Positions 28,053-38,147 of a stretch of 40,924 bases of DNA are shown one piece after another (position 1 is the stretch's first letter; each line of letters starts with the position of its first letter). Under the pieces are notes generated by a model. That model was not told the origin of the DNA, did no database searches, and was given only the letters and a program-made list of their open reading frames with translations. Position numbers and translations under genes: made by a program. This DNA is from an uncultured Ectothiorhodospiraceae bacterium (GTDB lineage Bacteria > Pseudomonadota > Gammaproteobacteria > Nitrococcales > Halorhodospiraceae), in assembly GCA_913055575.1 (NCBI GenBank), contig CAJXLI010000005.1, positions 1 to 40,924 of the forward strand. Reading direction: 5' to 3'.

Positions 28053-28207
28053 CACGCCGCGCCCTCCTGTTCGTCTTCGGTATCCTCGCCGATGACGAGC
28101 TCAAAGTCCTCGGCGAGCCTGGGTGGAGACCCTCCAGGCTGCCCGGTTCCGCCCCTGGGGAGACACCCGCCCTGGGCGGCTCCTTGCCGTATCCGGGCCA
28201 AGGGCAT
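28052..28207 (-). pseudogene. 51-codon frame with a Rieske-like C-terminal tail (petA remnant?)
   Basis: Upstream of petB, where petA (Rieske Fe-S protein) belongs, there is only this small frame, below the ORF-track size limit: MPLARIRQGAAQGG...SPPRLAEDFELVIGEDTEDEQEGAA. Its last ~20 codons resemble the end of gammaproteobacterial Rieske proteins, which close with a D-x-hydrophobic-VVGED-type tail, and its TGA overlaps the petB ATG (TGATG). Nothing upstream encodes the CTHLGC or CPCHGS cluster-binding motifs. Its ATG lies within the TATATG hexamer I take as a -10 box, so the N-terminal part may not be translated. Either most of petA has been deleted here, or the assembly has lost it. Similarity is judged by eye and is short. 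Confidence 0.4.
28116..28172. repeat. Hairpin plus imperfect direct repeat in the missing-petA region
   Basis: AGCCTGG (28116-28122) and CCAGGCT (28134-28140) form a perfect 7-bp inverted repeat. Within the same stretch CCTGGGTGGAGACCC (28118-28132) is repeated imperfectly as CCTGGGGAGACACCC (28154-28168), 36 nt further on. Both copies sit inside the small frame described above, just upstream of its Rieske-like tail. Confidence 0.5.
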
Positions 28208-28233
28208 ATAAACAGCAGGCAAGCCTCTTACAA
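28205..28233 (-). promoter_or_regulatory. Candidate promoter of the pet operon
   Basis: On the minus strand TTGTAA (28228-28233) and TATATG (28205-28210) are separated by 17 nt, pointing toward petB-petC. This would be the normal position for a petA promoter if petA followed directly. The rest of the 28208-28318 stretch shows no gene on either strand. Confidence 0.4.
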
Positions 28234-28318
28234 TGCGCCAGCAGGCGTCAAGGCTCAGGCCCCCAGGCCGCCATACGGTCGGGTGATAGACTATTACATA
28301 ATCGGTGATGCGTCATGC

Positions 28319-29077
28319 CTATGCCGGATTATCCACCTCGACGTAGTGGTGCGCCACGCCGAGCGCCCGGCTGAGCTCCGCCCCGACGGCCTGGACGCCG
28401 CTGCGCTCCGTGGCGTGGTGGCCGGCCGCGAAGTAGTGGACGCCGCGCTCCCGCGCGACGTGGGCGGTCGGCTCGGAGATCTCGCCGGAGATGAAGGCGT
28501 CCACGCCGAGGTCGGCGGCCTGATCGATCAGCGCGTCGGCCCCGCCGCTACACCAAGCCAGGCGGCGGATCGGCCCCGGGCCGGCGGCGACGTGGGTGGC
28601 CGGGCGCCCGAAGGCGTGCTCGAGGCGCTCGCCCAGCTCGGCCGGGCCCAGCGGCGCGGCGGGGGTGCCGCTCCACAGGAGGCCAGGGACGCCCTTGGCG
28701 GTGTGCCGCGCCTCGACGGTCAGCCCCAGGAGCCCGGCGATGCCGGCGTTGTTCCCCAGCTCCGGGTGGGCGTCCAGAGGCAGGTGGTAGGCGAGCAGGC
28801 TCATGCCCGACCCCATCAGCAGCCCCAGGCGCCGCGCCTTCATCCCGACGACGCGCGGGTCCTCCCCCTTCCAGAAGTAGCCGTGGTGGACCAGCACCGC
28901 ATCGGCCCCCAGGTCCCGGGCCGCCTCGAGGAGCGCCGCGCTGGCGGTGACGCCGGTCACGACAGTGGCGATCTCCTCACGGCCCTCGACCTGCAGCCCG
29001 TTGGGCGCATAGTCCGTGTACGCCTCCGGCGTAAGGCGCTCGTCCAGGTATGCTTGCAGGCGGTTTCGATGCACCAT
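28319..29077 (-). CDS. Nif3/YbgI family dinuclear metal-binding protein
   Basis: 252 residues, full length for the family, starting MVHRNRLQAYLDERLTPEAY. Conserved metal-site motifs are DYAPNGLQVEG, ADAVLVHHGYFWKGE (His-His pair), LLAYHLPLDAHPELGNN and, near the C-terminus, GVHYFAAGHHATERSGVQ. Family members form toroidal hexamers with a two-metal centre and are annotated as GTP cyclohydrolase 1 type 2 homologues, but their cellular role is unsettled. I therefore give the family only. It is divergent from the AlgW/DegS-like protease with 28 nt between start codons, a pairing I also recall from Pseudomonas-type genomes. Confidence 0.88.
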   Translation of the reverse strand: MVHRNRLQAYLDERLTPEAYTDYAPNGLQVEGREEIATVVTGVTASAALLEAARDLGADAVLVHHGYFWKGEDPRVVGMKARRLGLLMGSGMSLLAYHLPLDAHPELGNNAGIAGLLGLTVEARHTAKGVPGLLWSGTPAAPLGPAELGERLEHAFGRPATHVAAGPGPIRRLAWCSGGADALIDQAADLGVDAFISGEISEPTAHVARERGVHYFAAGHHATERSGVQAVGAELSRALGVAHHYVEVDNPA

Positions 29078-29105
29078 AGGGGGTTAATCCCTCGTAGGCA
29101 GTACG

Positions 29106-30347
29106 ATGAGACTACCAGGACCATCACGGTGGCGGCTATTGGGGCGCCAGGGTACCGCGTGGCTGCGCTTCCTGGTGGGCTATACCGCCCTGGGCGTGGT
29201 CCTGGCCCTGGCGATCGTCTGGCTCAAGCCGGGCCTGCTGGGCCCGCTGACCCCGCGGGTCGAGGTCAACCAGACCCAGGCGCAGGCCGAGCCGGCCCGC
29301 TCCCGTGGCACCGCCACGCCAGCGCCGGCCCCCGCCTCCTACGCCGAGGCCGTGGCGCGCGCCGCGCCTGCCGTGGTGAACATCTTCACCGTCAAGCAGG
29401 TCACGGAGCAACTGATACCGCCCGGGCTCGATACTCCCCTCTACCGCCACTTCTTCGGCGAGCCACCGACCCGGGAGCGGCAGCGCACGGAGACGAGCCT
29501 CGGCTCCGGCGTCATCGTCGCCGAGGACGGCTACGTGGTGACCAACCACCACGTCATCGACAACGCCGAGCAGATCCAGGTCCTGCTCGCCGACAGCCGC
29601 CAGCGGGCGGCCACCGTGGTCGGCCGGGACCCGGCGACGGACCTGGCGGTGCTGCGTATCGACGCCGCGGAGCTGCCGGTGATCACCTTCGCCGAGGATG
29701 GCCAGGCCCGGGTCGGCGACGTCGTCCTCGCCATCGGCAACCCCTTCGGGGTCGGGCAGACGGTAACGCAGGGGATCATCAGCGCCACCGGCCGGGATCA
29801 GCTCGGCCTGTCCACCTTCGAGAACTTCATCCAGACCGATGCGGCGATCAACCCCGGCAATTCCGGCGGGGCGCTGATCGACGCCCGAGGGGACCTGGTG
29901 GGCATCAACACAGCCATCTTCAGCGATAGCGGCGGCTCCCAGGGGATCGGCTTCGCCATCCCGGCAGGGATCGCGCAGACGGTCACGGCCGACCTGATCG
30001 AGCACGGCCGGGTAGTACGCGGCTGGCTCGGGGTCCAGGCCCAGCGGCTCACCCCGGCGCTAGCCGAGTCGTTCGGGGTCGCCCCCGACACCGAGGGCGT
30101 CGGCGTCACGGACGTCTTTCCCGGAGGGCCAGCGGACCGCGCCGGTATCCAGCCGGGCGATGTCATCACCCGGCTCGGCGAGCGCGCGATCCGCGACGTG
30201 CAGGACTTGCTGCGGGCGGCGAGCCGAGGCGCACCGGGCACGGAGATGGCGGTCACCGGCTACCGGGACGGCGAGCGATTCTCCAGCCAGGTTACGCTCG
30301 GCGATCGCCCGGAGATGGCGCAGCCGCGCCAGCCGGGCCAGCGCTGA
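29106..30347 (+). CDS. algW: Membrane-anchored DegS/AlgW-type serine protease
   Basis: Periplasmic trypsin-like protease of the HtrA family, in Pseudomonas the site-1 protease that senses misfolded outer-membrane proteins and cleaves the anti-sigma factor MucA. 413 residues. One N-terminal membrane helix (about 22-41, FLVGYTALGVVLALAIVWL), a linker, then the protease domain with His in VVTNHHVIDNAEQIQ, Asp in RDPATDLAVLRI and Ser in NPGNSGGALIDARG. A single PDZ domain follows (RGWLGVQAQRLTPAL to GYRDGERF). One helix and one PDZ domain indicate DegS/AlgW rather than DegP, which has a cleaved signal and two PDZ domains. Convergent with hisC. Confidence 0.88.
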   Translation: MRLPGPSRWRLLGRQGTAWLRFLVGYTALGVVLALAIVWLKPGLLGPLTPRVEVNQTQAQAEPARSRGTATPAPAPASYAEAVARAAPAVVNIFTVKQVTEQLIPPGLDTPLYRHFFGEPPTRERQRTETSLGSGVIVAEDGYVVTNHHVIDNAEQIQVLLADSRQRAATVVGRDPATDLAVLRIDAAELPVITFAEDGQARVGDVVLAIGNPFGVGQTVTQGIISATGRDQLGLSTFENFIQTDAAINPGNSGGALIDARGDLVGINTAIFSDSGGSQGIGFAIPAGIAQTVTADLIEHGRVVRGWLGVQAQRLTPALAESFGVAPDTEGVGVTDVFPGGPADRAGIQPGDVITRLGERAIRDVQDLLRAASRGAPGTEMAVTGYRDGERFSSQVTLGDRPEMAQPRQPGQR

Positions 30348-30388
30348 GCCGGGCCGACACGACGCCGCCCGGGCGCCAGGCCCGGCTC
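30346..30388. terminator. Inverted repeat between convergent algW and hisC
   Basis: Perfect 10-bp inverted repeat GAGCCGGGCC (30346-30355) and GGCCCGGCTC (30379-30388) with a 23-nt loop that is itself GC-rich. The left arm overlaps the last two bases of the algW stop and hisC ends 11 nt beyond the right arm. It is placed as a shared bidirectional terminator would be, but lacks U-tracts. Confidence 0.45.
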
Positions 30389-30398
30389 CCGGGATCGC

Positions 30399-31493
30399 CT
30401 ACGCCGCCGCGAGGGCCTCCGCCAGGGCCTCCAGGAAGCGGTCATTCTCCTCCGGCCGGCCCACGGTCACCCGCAGGCAGTCCGCCAGCCGCGGGTGGCT
30501 GCCGTGGAGGGACTTGATCAGCACCCCCCGCTCCAGTAGCCCGCGGTACACCGCCTCTCCGCACCCGGGCGGGACACGGAAGGTGAGGAAATTGGTCTGC
30601 GTCGGCCAGACCTGCTGGACACCGGGCACCGCCGGCAGCGCCTCCGCCAGCCGCCCGCGCTCCGCGAGCACGTGGGACACCGCCCGATCCAGGGCCTGCC
30701 GGTGCTCCAGGGCGAAGGCGGCGCTCGCCTGGGCTGGGACGCTCAGATTGTAGGGGAGCCGGCACTTCTCCAGCTCCTCCAGCCAGGCGGGATGGCCGAT
30801 GAGCGCGCCCACCCGGAGGCCGGCCAGGCCGACCTTGGAGAGCGTCCGCAGGAGCAGGCAATTGGGGTGGTCGAGCACCCGCGGCAGGAAGGTGGTATCG
30901 GCGTAGGGGGCGTAGGCCTCATCGACCACCACCAGGCCGTCCGCCTGCGCCACCACCTCGGCCACGGCATCCAGGTCCAGGCCGTTGCCGGTGGGATTGT
31001 TGGGGTGCGCCAGGTAGGTCACCGCGGGCTGATAGGCCGCCAGGGCCTCCAGGGTCGCCGGCAGGTCGAGCTCGAAATCCGGCCCCAGCGGGACCTCGGC
31101 GTACGTGGCACCCGTGACCTCGGCGATGATCCGGTACATGGCGAAGCTCGGCGCCGGGGCCAGGACGGTACGGCCGCTGCCGGCCACCGCCAGGTCGATG
31201 AGCTGGATGAGCTCGTCGGAGCCGTTGCCGAGGAGCAACCCGGCGTCCGCCGGGACGCCGAGGCCATCGCGGAGCAGCGGCTTGAGCTCGCGTGCCGCCG
31301 CATCGGGATAGCGGTTGATGGCCACCGTGCGCAGGCGCTCCAGCCAGGCCTCTTCCAGCGCCCCCGGCCAAGGCCAGGGGTTCTCCATGGCGTCCAGCTT
31401 GATGACCTCCCCCGGATCGGCCACGCGGTAGCCGGTCAGCGACTGGACCTGGGGCCGCACCCAGCGGGCGGCGCGCGCGGCGGCGTCACTCAC
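30399..31493 (-). CDS. hisC: Histidinol-phosphate aminotransferase
   Basis: PLP enzyme that converts imidazole acetol phosphate to histidinol phosphate. I start it at GTG 31493 (reading [22 protein letters not shown]) because AGGAGG lies 6 nt upstream; this gives 364 residues and an 8-nt overlap with hisD. The ORF-track start is seven codons earlier. Class I/II aminotransferase motifs: [52 protein letters not shown], the PLP lysine in [15 protein letters not shown], and C-terminal [19 protein letters not shown]. Last gene of the ibaG-murA-hisGDC run. Other bacteria carry several HisC-like paralogues, but linkage to hisD and hisG supports this one. Confidence 0.95.
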   Translation of the reverse strand: MSDAAARAARWVRPQVQSLTGYRVADPGEVIKLDAMENPWPWPGALEEAWLERLRTVAINRYPDAAARELKPLLRDGLGVPADAGLLLGNGSDELIQLIDLAVAGSGRTVLAPAPSFAMYRIIAEVTGATYAEVPLGPDFELDLPATLEALAAYQPAVTYLAHPNNPTGNGLDLDAVAEVVAQADGLVVVDEAYAPYADTTFLPRVLDHPNCLLLRTLSKVGLAGLRVGALIGHPAWLEELEKCRLPYNLSVPAQASAAFALEHRQALDRAVSHVLAERGRLAEALPAVPGVQQVWPTQTNFLTFRVPPGCGEAVYRGLLERGVLIKSLHGSHPRLADCLRVTVGRPEENDRFLEALAEALAAA

Positions 31494-32802
31494 TGCTGCC
31501 CTCCTGCTGGCCACGGTAGTCGGCGGAGCGGGCGTGGGCCGTCAGCCCCTCGCCCCGGGCGAGCTCCGCAGCGGGGCGACTCAGCCTCGCGGCCCCCTGC
31601 GGCGAGCAGCAGAGGGTCGTCGAGCGCTTCTGGAAGTCGTAGACGCCGAGCGGCGAGGCGAACCGGGCAGTGCGCGAGGTGGGCAGGGTGTGGTTGGGCC
31701 CGGCGCAGTAGTCGCCGAGGGCCTCGGCGCTGTAGTGGCCCAGGAAGATGGCGCCGGCGTGGCGGATGCCGCCGACCAGCTGGTCCGGCTCGGCCACCGA
31801 CAGCTCCAGGTGCTCCGGGGCCACGTAGTTGGCGACCTGCTGCGCCTCCTGCAGATCGCGGACGCAGATCAGGGCGCCGCGCTCGGCCAGCGAGGCGCGG
31901 ATGATCTCCGAGCGCTCCAGGTCCGGCAGCAGGCGCTCCATGGCCGCCTGAACCTGGTCGAGGAAGACGAAGTCCGGGCAGACCAGCAGGGCCTGGGCCT
32001 CCTCGTCGTGCTCGGCCTGGGAGAACAGATCCATGGCGATCCACTCGGGATCCGCCTGGCCGTCGCTGATGATCAGCACCTCGGAGGGACCGGCGATCAT
32101 GTCGATGCCCACCACGCCATAGACCCGGCGCTTGGCCTCGGCGACGTAGGCGTTACCGGGGCCGACGATCTTGTCCACGCTGGGCACGGTCTCGGTGCCG
32201 TAGGCCAGCGCCGCCACCGCCTGCGCCCCGCCAAGCGTCAGGATCCGGTCGATGCCGGCGACGTGGGCGGCTGCGAGCACCAGCGGCGAGAGCTCGCCGT
32301 CTGGCGCCGGCACTGTCATGGTGATCTCCCCGACCCCGGCGACCCGCGCCGGGACGGCGCTCATCAACACCGACGAGGGGTAGGCCGCCTTGCCGCCGGG
32401 GACATAGACCCCGACCCGGTCCAGCGCGCTGACCTGCTGGCCCAGCCGGTTGCCGTCGGCGTCCTCGTACGCCCAGGAGCTCAGGCGCTGGTGCTCGGCG
32501 TAGGCGCGGATCCGCTCGGCGGCCTGCTCCAGGGCCTCGCGTCTCTCCGGGGCGATACGCTCGAAAGCAGCAGCCATCTCCGCGGCCGGCACCTCCAGCT
32601 CCGCCACCGATTCGGCCGCCCGGCCGTCGAGCCGGCGCGTATAGTCGAGCAACGCCGCGTCACCACCGCTGCGCACGCCGTCGACGACCTCGGCGACGCG
32701 CCGCTCGACGGCAGCACCCGGCTGGCTGCCCCAGCTGGTCAGGGCCTCGAGGCTGTCCCAGAAGTCGGGCTGCGTGGTGCTCACCCGCTTGATCTCGACC
32801 AT
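31486..32802 (-). CDS. hisD: Histidinol dehydrogenase
   Basis: Zinc enzyme performing the last two oxidations of histidine synthesis, histidinol to histidine, with NAD. 438 residues, normal length. Conserved blocks: [86 protein letters not shown] (zinc ligands and catalytic region) and [27 protein letters not shown]. It starts 30 nt after the hisG stop and overlaps hisC. Confidence 0.97.
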   Translation of the reverse strand: MVEIKRVSTTQPDFWDSLEALTSWGSQPGAAVERRVAEVVDGVRSGGDAALLDYTRRLDGRAAESVAELEVPAAEMAAAFERIAPERREALEQAAERIRAYAEHQRLSSWAYEDADGNRLGQQVSALDRVGVYVPGGKAAYPSSVLMSAVPARVAGVGEITMTVPAPDGELSPLVLAAAHVAGIDRILTLGGAQAVAALAYGTETVPSVDKIVGPGNAYVAEAKRRVYGVVGIDMIAGPSEVLIISDGQADPEWIAMDLFSQAEHDEEAQALLVCPDFVFLDQVQAAMERLLPDLERSEIIRASLAERGALICVRDLQEAQQVANYVAPEHLELSVAEPDQLVGGIRHAGAIFLGHYSAEALGDYCAGPNHTLPTSRTARFASPLGVYDFQKRSTTLCCSPQGAARLSRPAAELARGEGLTAHARSADYRGQQEGSSE

Positions 32803-32832
32803 GGCTGTCCCCTCTCGTCTGCGTGGCGTCCG

Positions 32833-33477
32833 TTAGCTGGCTGCTGCGGCCTGCGACGCGTCGGCTAGATCGTCGATCAGCGCGCCGACCCCCCCGGGGC
32901 TCGTCTTCAGCGAGGCCTTGTTCACGACCAGCCGGGAGCTGATCTCCGTGATCGGCTCCAGCGGCGCCAGGCCGTTGGCGCGCAAGGTGTTGCCGGTGTC
33001 CACTAGATCCACGATCAGGTCCGCCATGCCCACCAGGGGCGCCAGCTCCATGGAGCCGTAGAGCTTGATGATCTCGGCCTGGCGGCCCTGCTCGGCGAAG
33101 TGCTGCCGCGCCAGGTGGACGAACTTGGTCGCCACCCGCGGCCGCCGCCCGGCAGGCGGGCCGTCCGGGGGCCCGGCGACCATGAGCCGGCAGCGGGCGA
33201 TACCCAGATCCACCGGGTCGTAGAGCCCCTCGCCGCCGTGCTCCAGGAGCACGTCGCGCCCGGCCACCCCCAGGTCGGCGCCGCCGTGCTCGACGTAGGT
33301 GGGCACGTCCGAGGCGCGCACCACCAGCAGCCGCACGTCGTCACGGTTCGTGCCGATGATCAGCCGGCGGCTGGCGTCCGGGTCCTCCTGCGGCTCGATC
33401 CCGCAGCGCGCCAGCAGCGGCAGGGTCTCCTCCAAGATCCGCCCCTTCGACAGGGCGAGGGTCAGCATTCGGCTCAT
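32833..33477 (-). CDS. hisG: ATP phosphoribosyltransferase, short form
   Basis: First enzyme of histidine synthesis (ATP plus PRPP to phosphoribosyl-ATP). I start it at ATG 33477 ([22 protein letters not shown]), giving 214 residues; the 447-residue ORF-track line is this frame read back through murA. Motifs: [65 protein letters not shown]. At ~210 residues it lacks the C-terminal regulatory domain of E. coli HisG (299 residues), so it should be the short form that works with the HisZ subunit; no hisZ is in the window. 32 nt after murA. Confidence 0.95.
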   Translation of the reverse strand: MSRMLTLALSKGRILEETLPLLARCGIEPQEDPDASRRLIIGTNRDDVRLLVVRASDVPTYVEHGGADLGVAGRDVLLEHGGEGLYDPVDLGIARCRLMVAGPPDGPPAGRRPRVATKFVHLARQHFAEQGRQAEIIKLYGSMELAPLVGMADLIVDLVDTGNTLRANGLAPLEPITEISSRLVVNKASLKTSPGGVGALIDDLADASQAAAAS

Positions 33478-33509
33478 GGTCGTCACTCGGTCTCCGTTGG
33501 GGTCCTGGG

Positions 33510-35022
<1,513 letters not shown>

Positions 35023-35072
35023 GGGGGCCTCTCCTTCCGACGCTGGCCGCGACTCCCGCTGCAGGGCGCTGA

Positions 35073-35078
35073 ATTATA
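35073..35078 (-). promoter_or_regulatory. -10 box upstream of ibaG-murA-his
   Basis: On the minus strand TATAAT, a perfect -10 hexamer, lies in the 62-nt gap between mlaB and ibaG. The hexamer 17 nt upstream is not a recognisable -35. It could provide an internal promoter separating murA and his expression from the mla operon. One hexamer is thin evidence. Confidence 0.4.
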
Positions 35079-35084
35079 CGCGAT

Positions 35085-35402
35085 TCAGGCCGGGTCGTCG
35101 GCGATATCGAACACCGCCTGCACCCCGCTCGCCTGGACGATGGCGAGCATCTGCTGCGGCACGTGGCGCAGCCGCAGGTTGCCGCCCTGCGCGCGCGCCT
35201 GCCGGGTCCAATCGATGAGCAGCGCCACGCCGGCGCTGTCGGTGCGCTCGACGGCGGCCAGGTCGATCTCCCGGCTCACCGCCCCGCCCGCCTCGAAGAT
35301 CGCCCGGCCCTGGCGCCACAGCACAGGCGCATTGGCGAAATCCAGCGCACCGGCCAGGCGCAGGGTGCCGTCGGCGCCGCGCTCGAGGCTGGCAAGGCTC
35401 AT
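35085..35402 (-). CDS. mlaB: Phospholipid transport STAS-domain protein MlaB
   Basis: Cytoplasmic STAS protein that binds the MlaF ATPase and stabilises the MlaFEDB transporter. 105 residues. STAS fold pattern: a beta start GTLRLAGALDFANAPVLWRQG, then EIDLAAVERTDSAGVALLIDWTRQARAQGGNLRLRHVP, where the TDSAG turn is the conserved STAS loop and the Thr corresponds by position to the important MlaB threonine. Identification depends on its place at the end of mlaFEDC, with a 4-nt overlap with mlaC. Confidence 0.88.
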   Translation of the reverse strand: MSLASLERGADGTLRLAGALDFANAPVLWRQGRAIFEAGGAVSREIDLAAVERTDSAGVALLIDWTRQARAQGGNLRLRHVPQQMLAIVQASGVQAVFDIADDPA

Positions 35403-36022
35403 TCGAAACCGAGCTCCCGGTTGCGCGCAGCCATCTCGTCAATCACCGTCTCAAGATCCTTCTCCCGCAGCCGGGACCGGAAGTCCTCGCGGTAATTGTG
35501 GATCAGGCTCACGCCCTCGGCGGTGACATCCACCAGCTTCCAGGCGCCATCCTGCTGCTCCAGGCGATACAGGATGCGCGTCGGGCTACCGCTGCCGGTA
35601 TCGACCTCCATGCCCACCTGGGCGCCGCCATCCCGGGGCCGGCTACCGAGGATGCGGATCGCCACATCCCCCTGGTAGTCCTCCATGCGGGAGGCGTAGG
35701 TCCGCAGCAGGCTGCGCTGGAACTCGCGGATGAACCGCTGCCGCGTCTCGGCGTCGGCCTTGCGCCAGTACGGGCCGAGGATGTGCGCACCGATCCGGTC
35801 GTAGGCGATGTGCGGCTCGATGAGCGGCGCCAGCGCCTCGTAGAGGGCCACCGGATCGTCGCTGAGCGCCTCGCCGCGCTCATCGAGCACCTCCAGGAGC
35901 TCGTGGGTGACCTCATCCACGACCGTCTCCGGGCCGGCCGACTGGGCCACCGTCGCACCGGCCAGGGCCAGGGCCGCCGCCAGGGCGAGCCCGATGCCGC
36001 CGAGCCATCTATACCTGAGCAT
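35399..36022 (-). CDS. mlaC: Periplasmic phospholipid shuttle MlaC
   Basis: Periplasmic lipid-binding protein that ferries phospholipid between MlaA in the outer membrane and MlaFEDB in the inner membrane. I start it at ATG 36022 (MLRYRWLGGIGLALAAALALAG), five codons inside the track, because GGAGG lies 8 nt upstream; 207 residues. A signal peptide ends near GATVAQSAG. Family features: YEALAPLIEPHIAYDRIGAHILGPYWRKADAETRQRFIREFQRSLLRTYAS and WKLVDVTAEGVSLIHNYREDFRSRL. Confidence 0.94.
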   Translation of the reverse strand: MLRYRWLGGIGLALAAALALAGATVAQSAGPETVVDEVTHELLEVLDERGEALSDDPVALYEALAPLIEPHIAYDRIGAHILGPYWRKADAETRQRFIREFQRSLLRTYASRMEDYQGDVAIRILGSRPRDGGAQVGMEVDTGSGSPTRILYRLEQQDGAWKLVDVTAEGVSLIHNYREDFRSRLREKDLETVIDEMAARNRELGFE

Positions 36023-36054
36023 CTTCACTACCTCCAAGCGCCGCCGGCACGTCC

Positions 36055-36510
36055 CTACTCCTGGGTGTTCGTGAGGAACTGGCCGAGGAGCCGCTCGAGC
36101 ACGACGGCGGACTGCGTATCCGCGATACGGTCGCCGTCATCCAGGGACTCGCTCTCCCAGCCGGGCTGCAGGCCCACGTACTGCTCGCCTAGCAGGCCAG
36201 CGGTGTAGATGGCCGCCGTGCTGTCTTCCGGGATGCTGTCGTAGCGCTCCTTGATGCGCATATGCACGGTCGCCCGGTGGCTCGCCGGATCCAGCTCGAT
36301 AGCCTCGACGCGCCCGATGCGGACGCCCGCCATGCTGACCGGCGCCTGCTCGCGCAGGCTGCCCACATTCTCGAACTTGGCGGTAACCTGGTAGCCGGTG
36401 CCCTGGCGCAGCTCCGCCAGGCCGCTGACCTGGAGGGCCAGGACCAGCAGCGCGGCCAGGCCGGCAGCCACGAACAACCCTACCCCAATCTCCACGAGCC
36501 GCTGATTCAT
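36055..36510 (-). CDS. mlaD: MCE-domain substrate-binding subunit MlaD
   Basis: Inner-membrane-anchored MCE protein that forms a hexameric ring on the periplasmic side of MlaFE. 151 residues, shorter than E. coli MlaD (183). One N-terminal membrane helix (about 8-28, IGVGLFVAAGLAALLVLALQV), the MCE domain with YQVTAKFENVGSLREQAPVSMAGVRIGRVEAIEL, and the DSTAAIYTAGLLGEQYVGLQPG segment carrying the pore-loop and YVGL hallmark, then a short tail with AVVLERLLGQFL. 32 nt before mlaC. Confidence 0.95.
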   Translation of the reverse strand: MNQRLVEIGVGLFVAAGLAALLVLALQVSGLAELRQGTGYQVTAKFENVGSLREQAPVSMAGVRIGRVEAIELDPASHRATVHMRIKERYDSIPEDSTAAIYTAGLLGEQYVGLQPGWESESLDDGDRIADTQSAVVLERLLGQFLTNTQE

Positions 36511-36523
36511 ACCCTGTGCTCCG

Positions 36524-37300
36524 TCATTCGAACATCAGCGCGGTGAGCAGGAAGTCGAGCCCGAGCACGGCGAGGGAGGCGTGCACCACGCCGCGCGTGG
36601 TCGCCCTGCTCACCCCGCTGGATGTCGGCACCGCCGTGTAGCCCTTGTGGAGGGTGATCCAGCCGGCGAGGAGGCCGAAGGCGGCGCTCTTGATCACGCC
36701 GTTGAGGATATCATCCCGGATCGTGACGGCGTTCTGCATATTGGACCAGAAGGGGCCGCTGTCGACCCCGATCATACCCACCGTGACCAGGTAGCCGCCG
36801 AGGATCCCGATCACGCTGAACACCGCGGTGAGCAGGGGGACGGCGATCAACGCGGCGAAGAACCGCGGCGCCAGGATGCGCCGCTCCGGATCCACCGCCA
36901 TCATCTCCATGCTGGAGAGCTGCTCGGTGGCCTTCATCAGCCCTACCTCCGCGGTCAGGGACGAGCCGGCTCGCCCGGCGAAGAGCAGCGCCGTGACCAC
37001 CGGGCCGAGCTCGCGGACCAGGGACAGCGCCACCATGGTCCCGACGGCCTCGGTAGCCCCGAAATCGGCGAGGGTGTAGTAGCCCTGCAGGCCAAGGACC
37101 ATGCCGATGAACAGCGCCGAGACCAGGATGATCACCATGGACTGGACGCCAACGGCGTAGAGCTGCTCGATCAGCAGCCGCGGGCGCAGCGCCACCGCCG
37201 GCGCTGCACGCAGGATGCGCGCCACGAGCAGGACCGCCTCGCCCAGCCCGCGCAGCCCCTCCAGGGTCCGGGCGCCCAGCATCCGCAGCAGCCCGATCAC
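36524..37300 (-). CDS. mlaE: Phospholipid transporter permease MlaE
   Basis: Integral membrane permease of the Mla ABC transporter. 258 residues (E. coli 260), with an N-terminal amphipathic helix (LEGLRGLGEAVLLVARIL) and five or six membrane helices. Conserved blocks: IEQLYAVGVQSMVIILVSALFIGMVLGLQGYYTL, RELGPVVTALLFAGRAGSSLTAEVGLMKATEQL and KSAAFGLLAGWITLHKGYTA. ATGA overlap with mlaF upstream and 13 nt to mlaD downstream. Confidence 0.96.
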   Translation of the reverse strand: MIGLLRMLGARTLEGLRGLGEAVLLVARILRAAPAVALRPRLLIEQLYAVGVQSMVIILVSALFIGMVLGLQGYYTLADFGATEAVGTMVALSLVRELGPVVTALLFAGRAGSSLTAEVGLMKATEQLSSMEMMAVDPERRILAPRFFAALIAVPLLTAVFSVIGILGGYLVTVGMIGVDSGPFWSNMQNAVTIRDDILNGVIKSAAFGLLAGWITLHKGYTAVPTSSGVSRATTRGVVHASLAVLGLDFLLTALMFE

Positions 37301-38118
37301 GGTGCCCCCCTCCCCGCCAGGTCCGCGGCCAGATCCGGGGCCGGGTAGTGGAACGGCACCGGGCCATCCGGGCGGGCGTCGAGGAACTGCCGCACCGAGG
37401 GCTCCGCCGAGGCCTGCAGGCTAGCCGGGCTGCCCTCCGCCACCAGCGCCCCGTCGGCCAGCAGATAGACGTAGTCGGCGATGGCCAGCGTCTCAGAGAC
37501 GTCGTGGGAGACGACCACGGAGGTCAGCCCGAGGGTGTCATTGAGCCGCCGTATAAGGTCCACCAGGACGCCCATCGTGATCGGATCCTGCCCCGCGAAG
37601 GGCTCGTCGTACATGAGCAGCACCGGATCCAGGGCGATGGCGCGGGCCATCGCTACCCGCCGGGCCATGCCGCCGGAGAGCTCCGATGGCATCAGGTGGC
37701 GGGCACCGCGCAGCCCCACCGCCTCGAGCTTGAGCAAGACCAGGGTCTCCAGCAGCGACTCGGGCAGGCTGGTGTGCTCACGCACGGGGAAGGCGACATT
37801 CTCGAATACGGACAGGTGCGTAAACAGGGCGCCGCTCTGGAAGAGGATGCCCATCTGCTGGCGCAGCTGGTACAGCGCCCGCCTGCCCAGGGCGGGGACC
37901 TCCTGGCCCATCACCTCCACGGTGCCGCCCTGGGGGTGGAGCTGTCCGCCGAGCAACCGCAGCAGCGTCGTCTTGCCGCTGCCGCTCGGGCCCATGATGG
38001 CGGTGACCTGACCACGCCGGATGGTCATGTCCACGCCGTCGAAGATCGACCGCCCCCCGCGCCGGAAGTGCAGCCCGCGCACGGCAGCGAGGGGGTCACC
38101 TTGTTCTACGGCGGTCAT
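37297..38118 (-). CDS. mlaF: Phospholipid transporter ATPase MlaF
   Basis: ABC ATPase that drives the MlaFEDB lipid transporter at the cytoplasmic face. 273 residues. Walker A GPSGSGKTTLLRLLGGQ, Q-loop LRQQMGILFQSGALFTHLSVFENV, signature PSELSGGMARRVAMARAIAL, Walker B LLMYDEPFAGQDPITMG, and H-loop SVVVSHDVSET. The C-terminal extension (EPSVRQFLDARPDGPVPFHYPAP) is where MlaB docks in E. coli. First gene of mlaFEDCB, divergent from kdsD. Confidence 0.96.
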   Translation of the reverse strand: MTAVEQGDPLAAVRGLHFRRGGRSIFDGVDMTIRRGQVTAIMGPSGSGKTTLLRLLGGQLHPQGGTVEVMGQEVPALGRRALYQLRQQMGILFQSGALFTHLSVFENVAFPVREHTSLPESLLETLVLLKLEAVGLRGARHLMPSELSGGMARRVAMARAIALDPVLLMYDEPFAGQDPITMGVLVDLIRRLNDTLGLTSVVVSHDVSETLAIADYVYLLADGALVAEGSPASLQASAEPSVRQFLDARPDGPVPFHYPAPDLAADLAGRGAP

Positions 38119-38147
38119 GGCTCGATCCTTTCCTCCAGGATGCCGGC

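Noticed and set aside
28110-28205. Small structured RNA (6S or SRP RNA) in the petA gap
   Set aside because: Hairpins are present, but the conserved SRP core and 6S closing-stem features are not.
30672-32868. Long plus-strand ORFs opposite hisC and hisD (410 and 444 residues)
   Set aside because: These are antisense shadows of well-conserved his genes; high GC suppresses stop codons in these frames.
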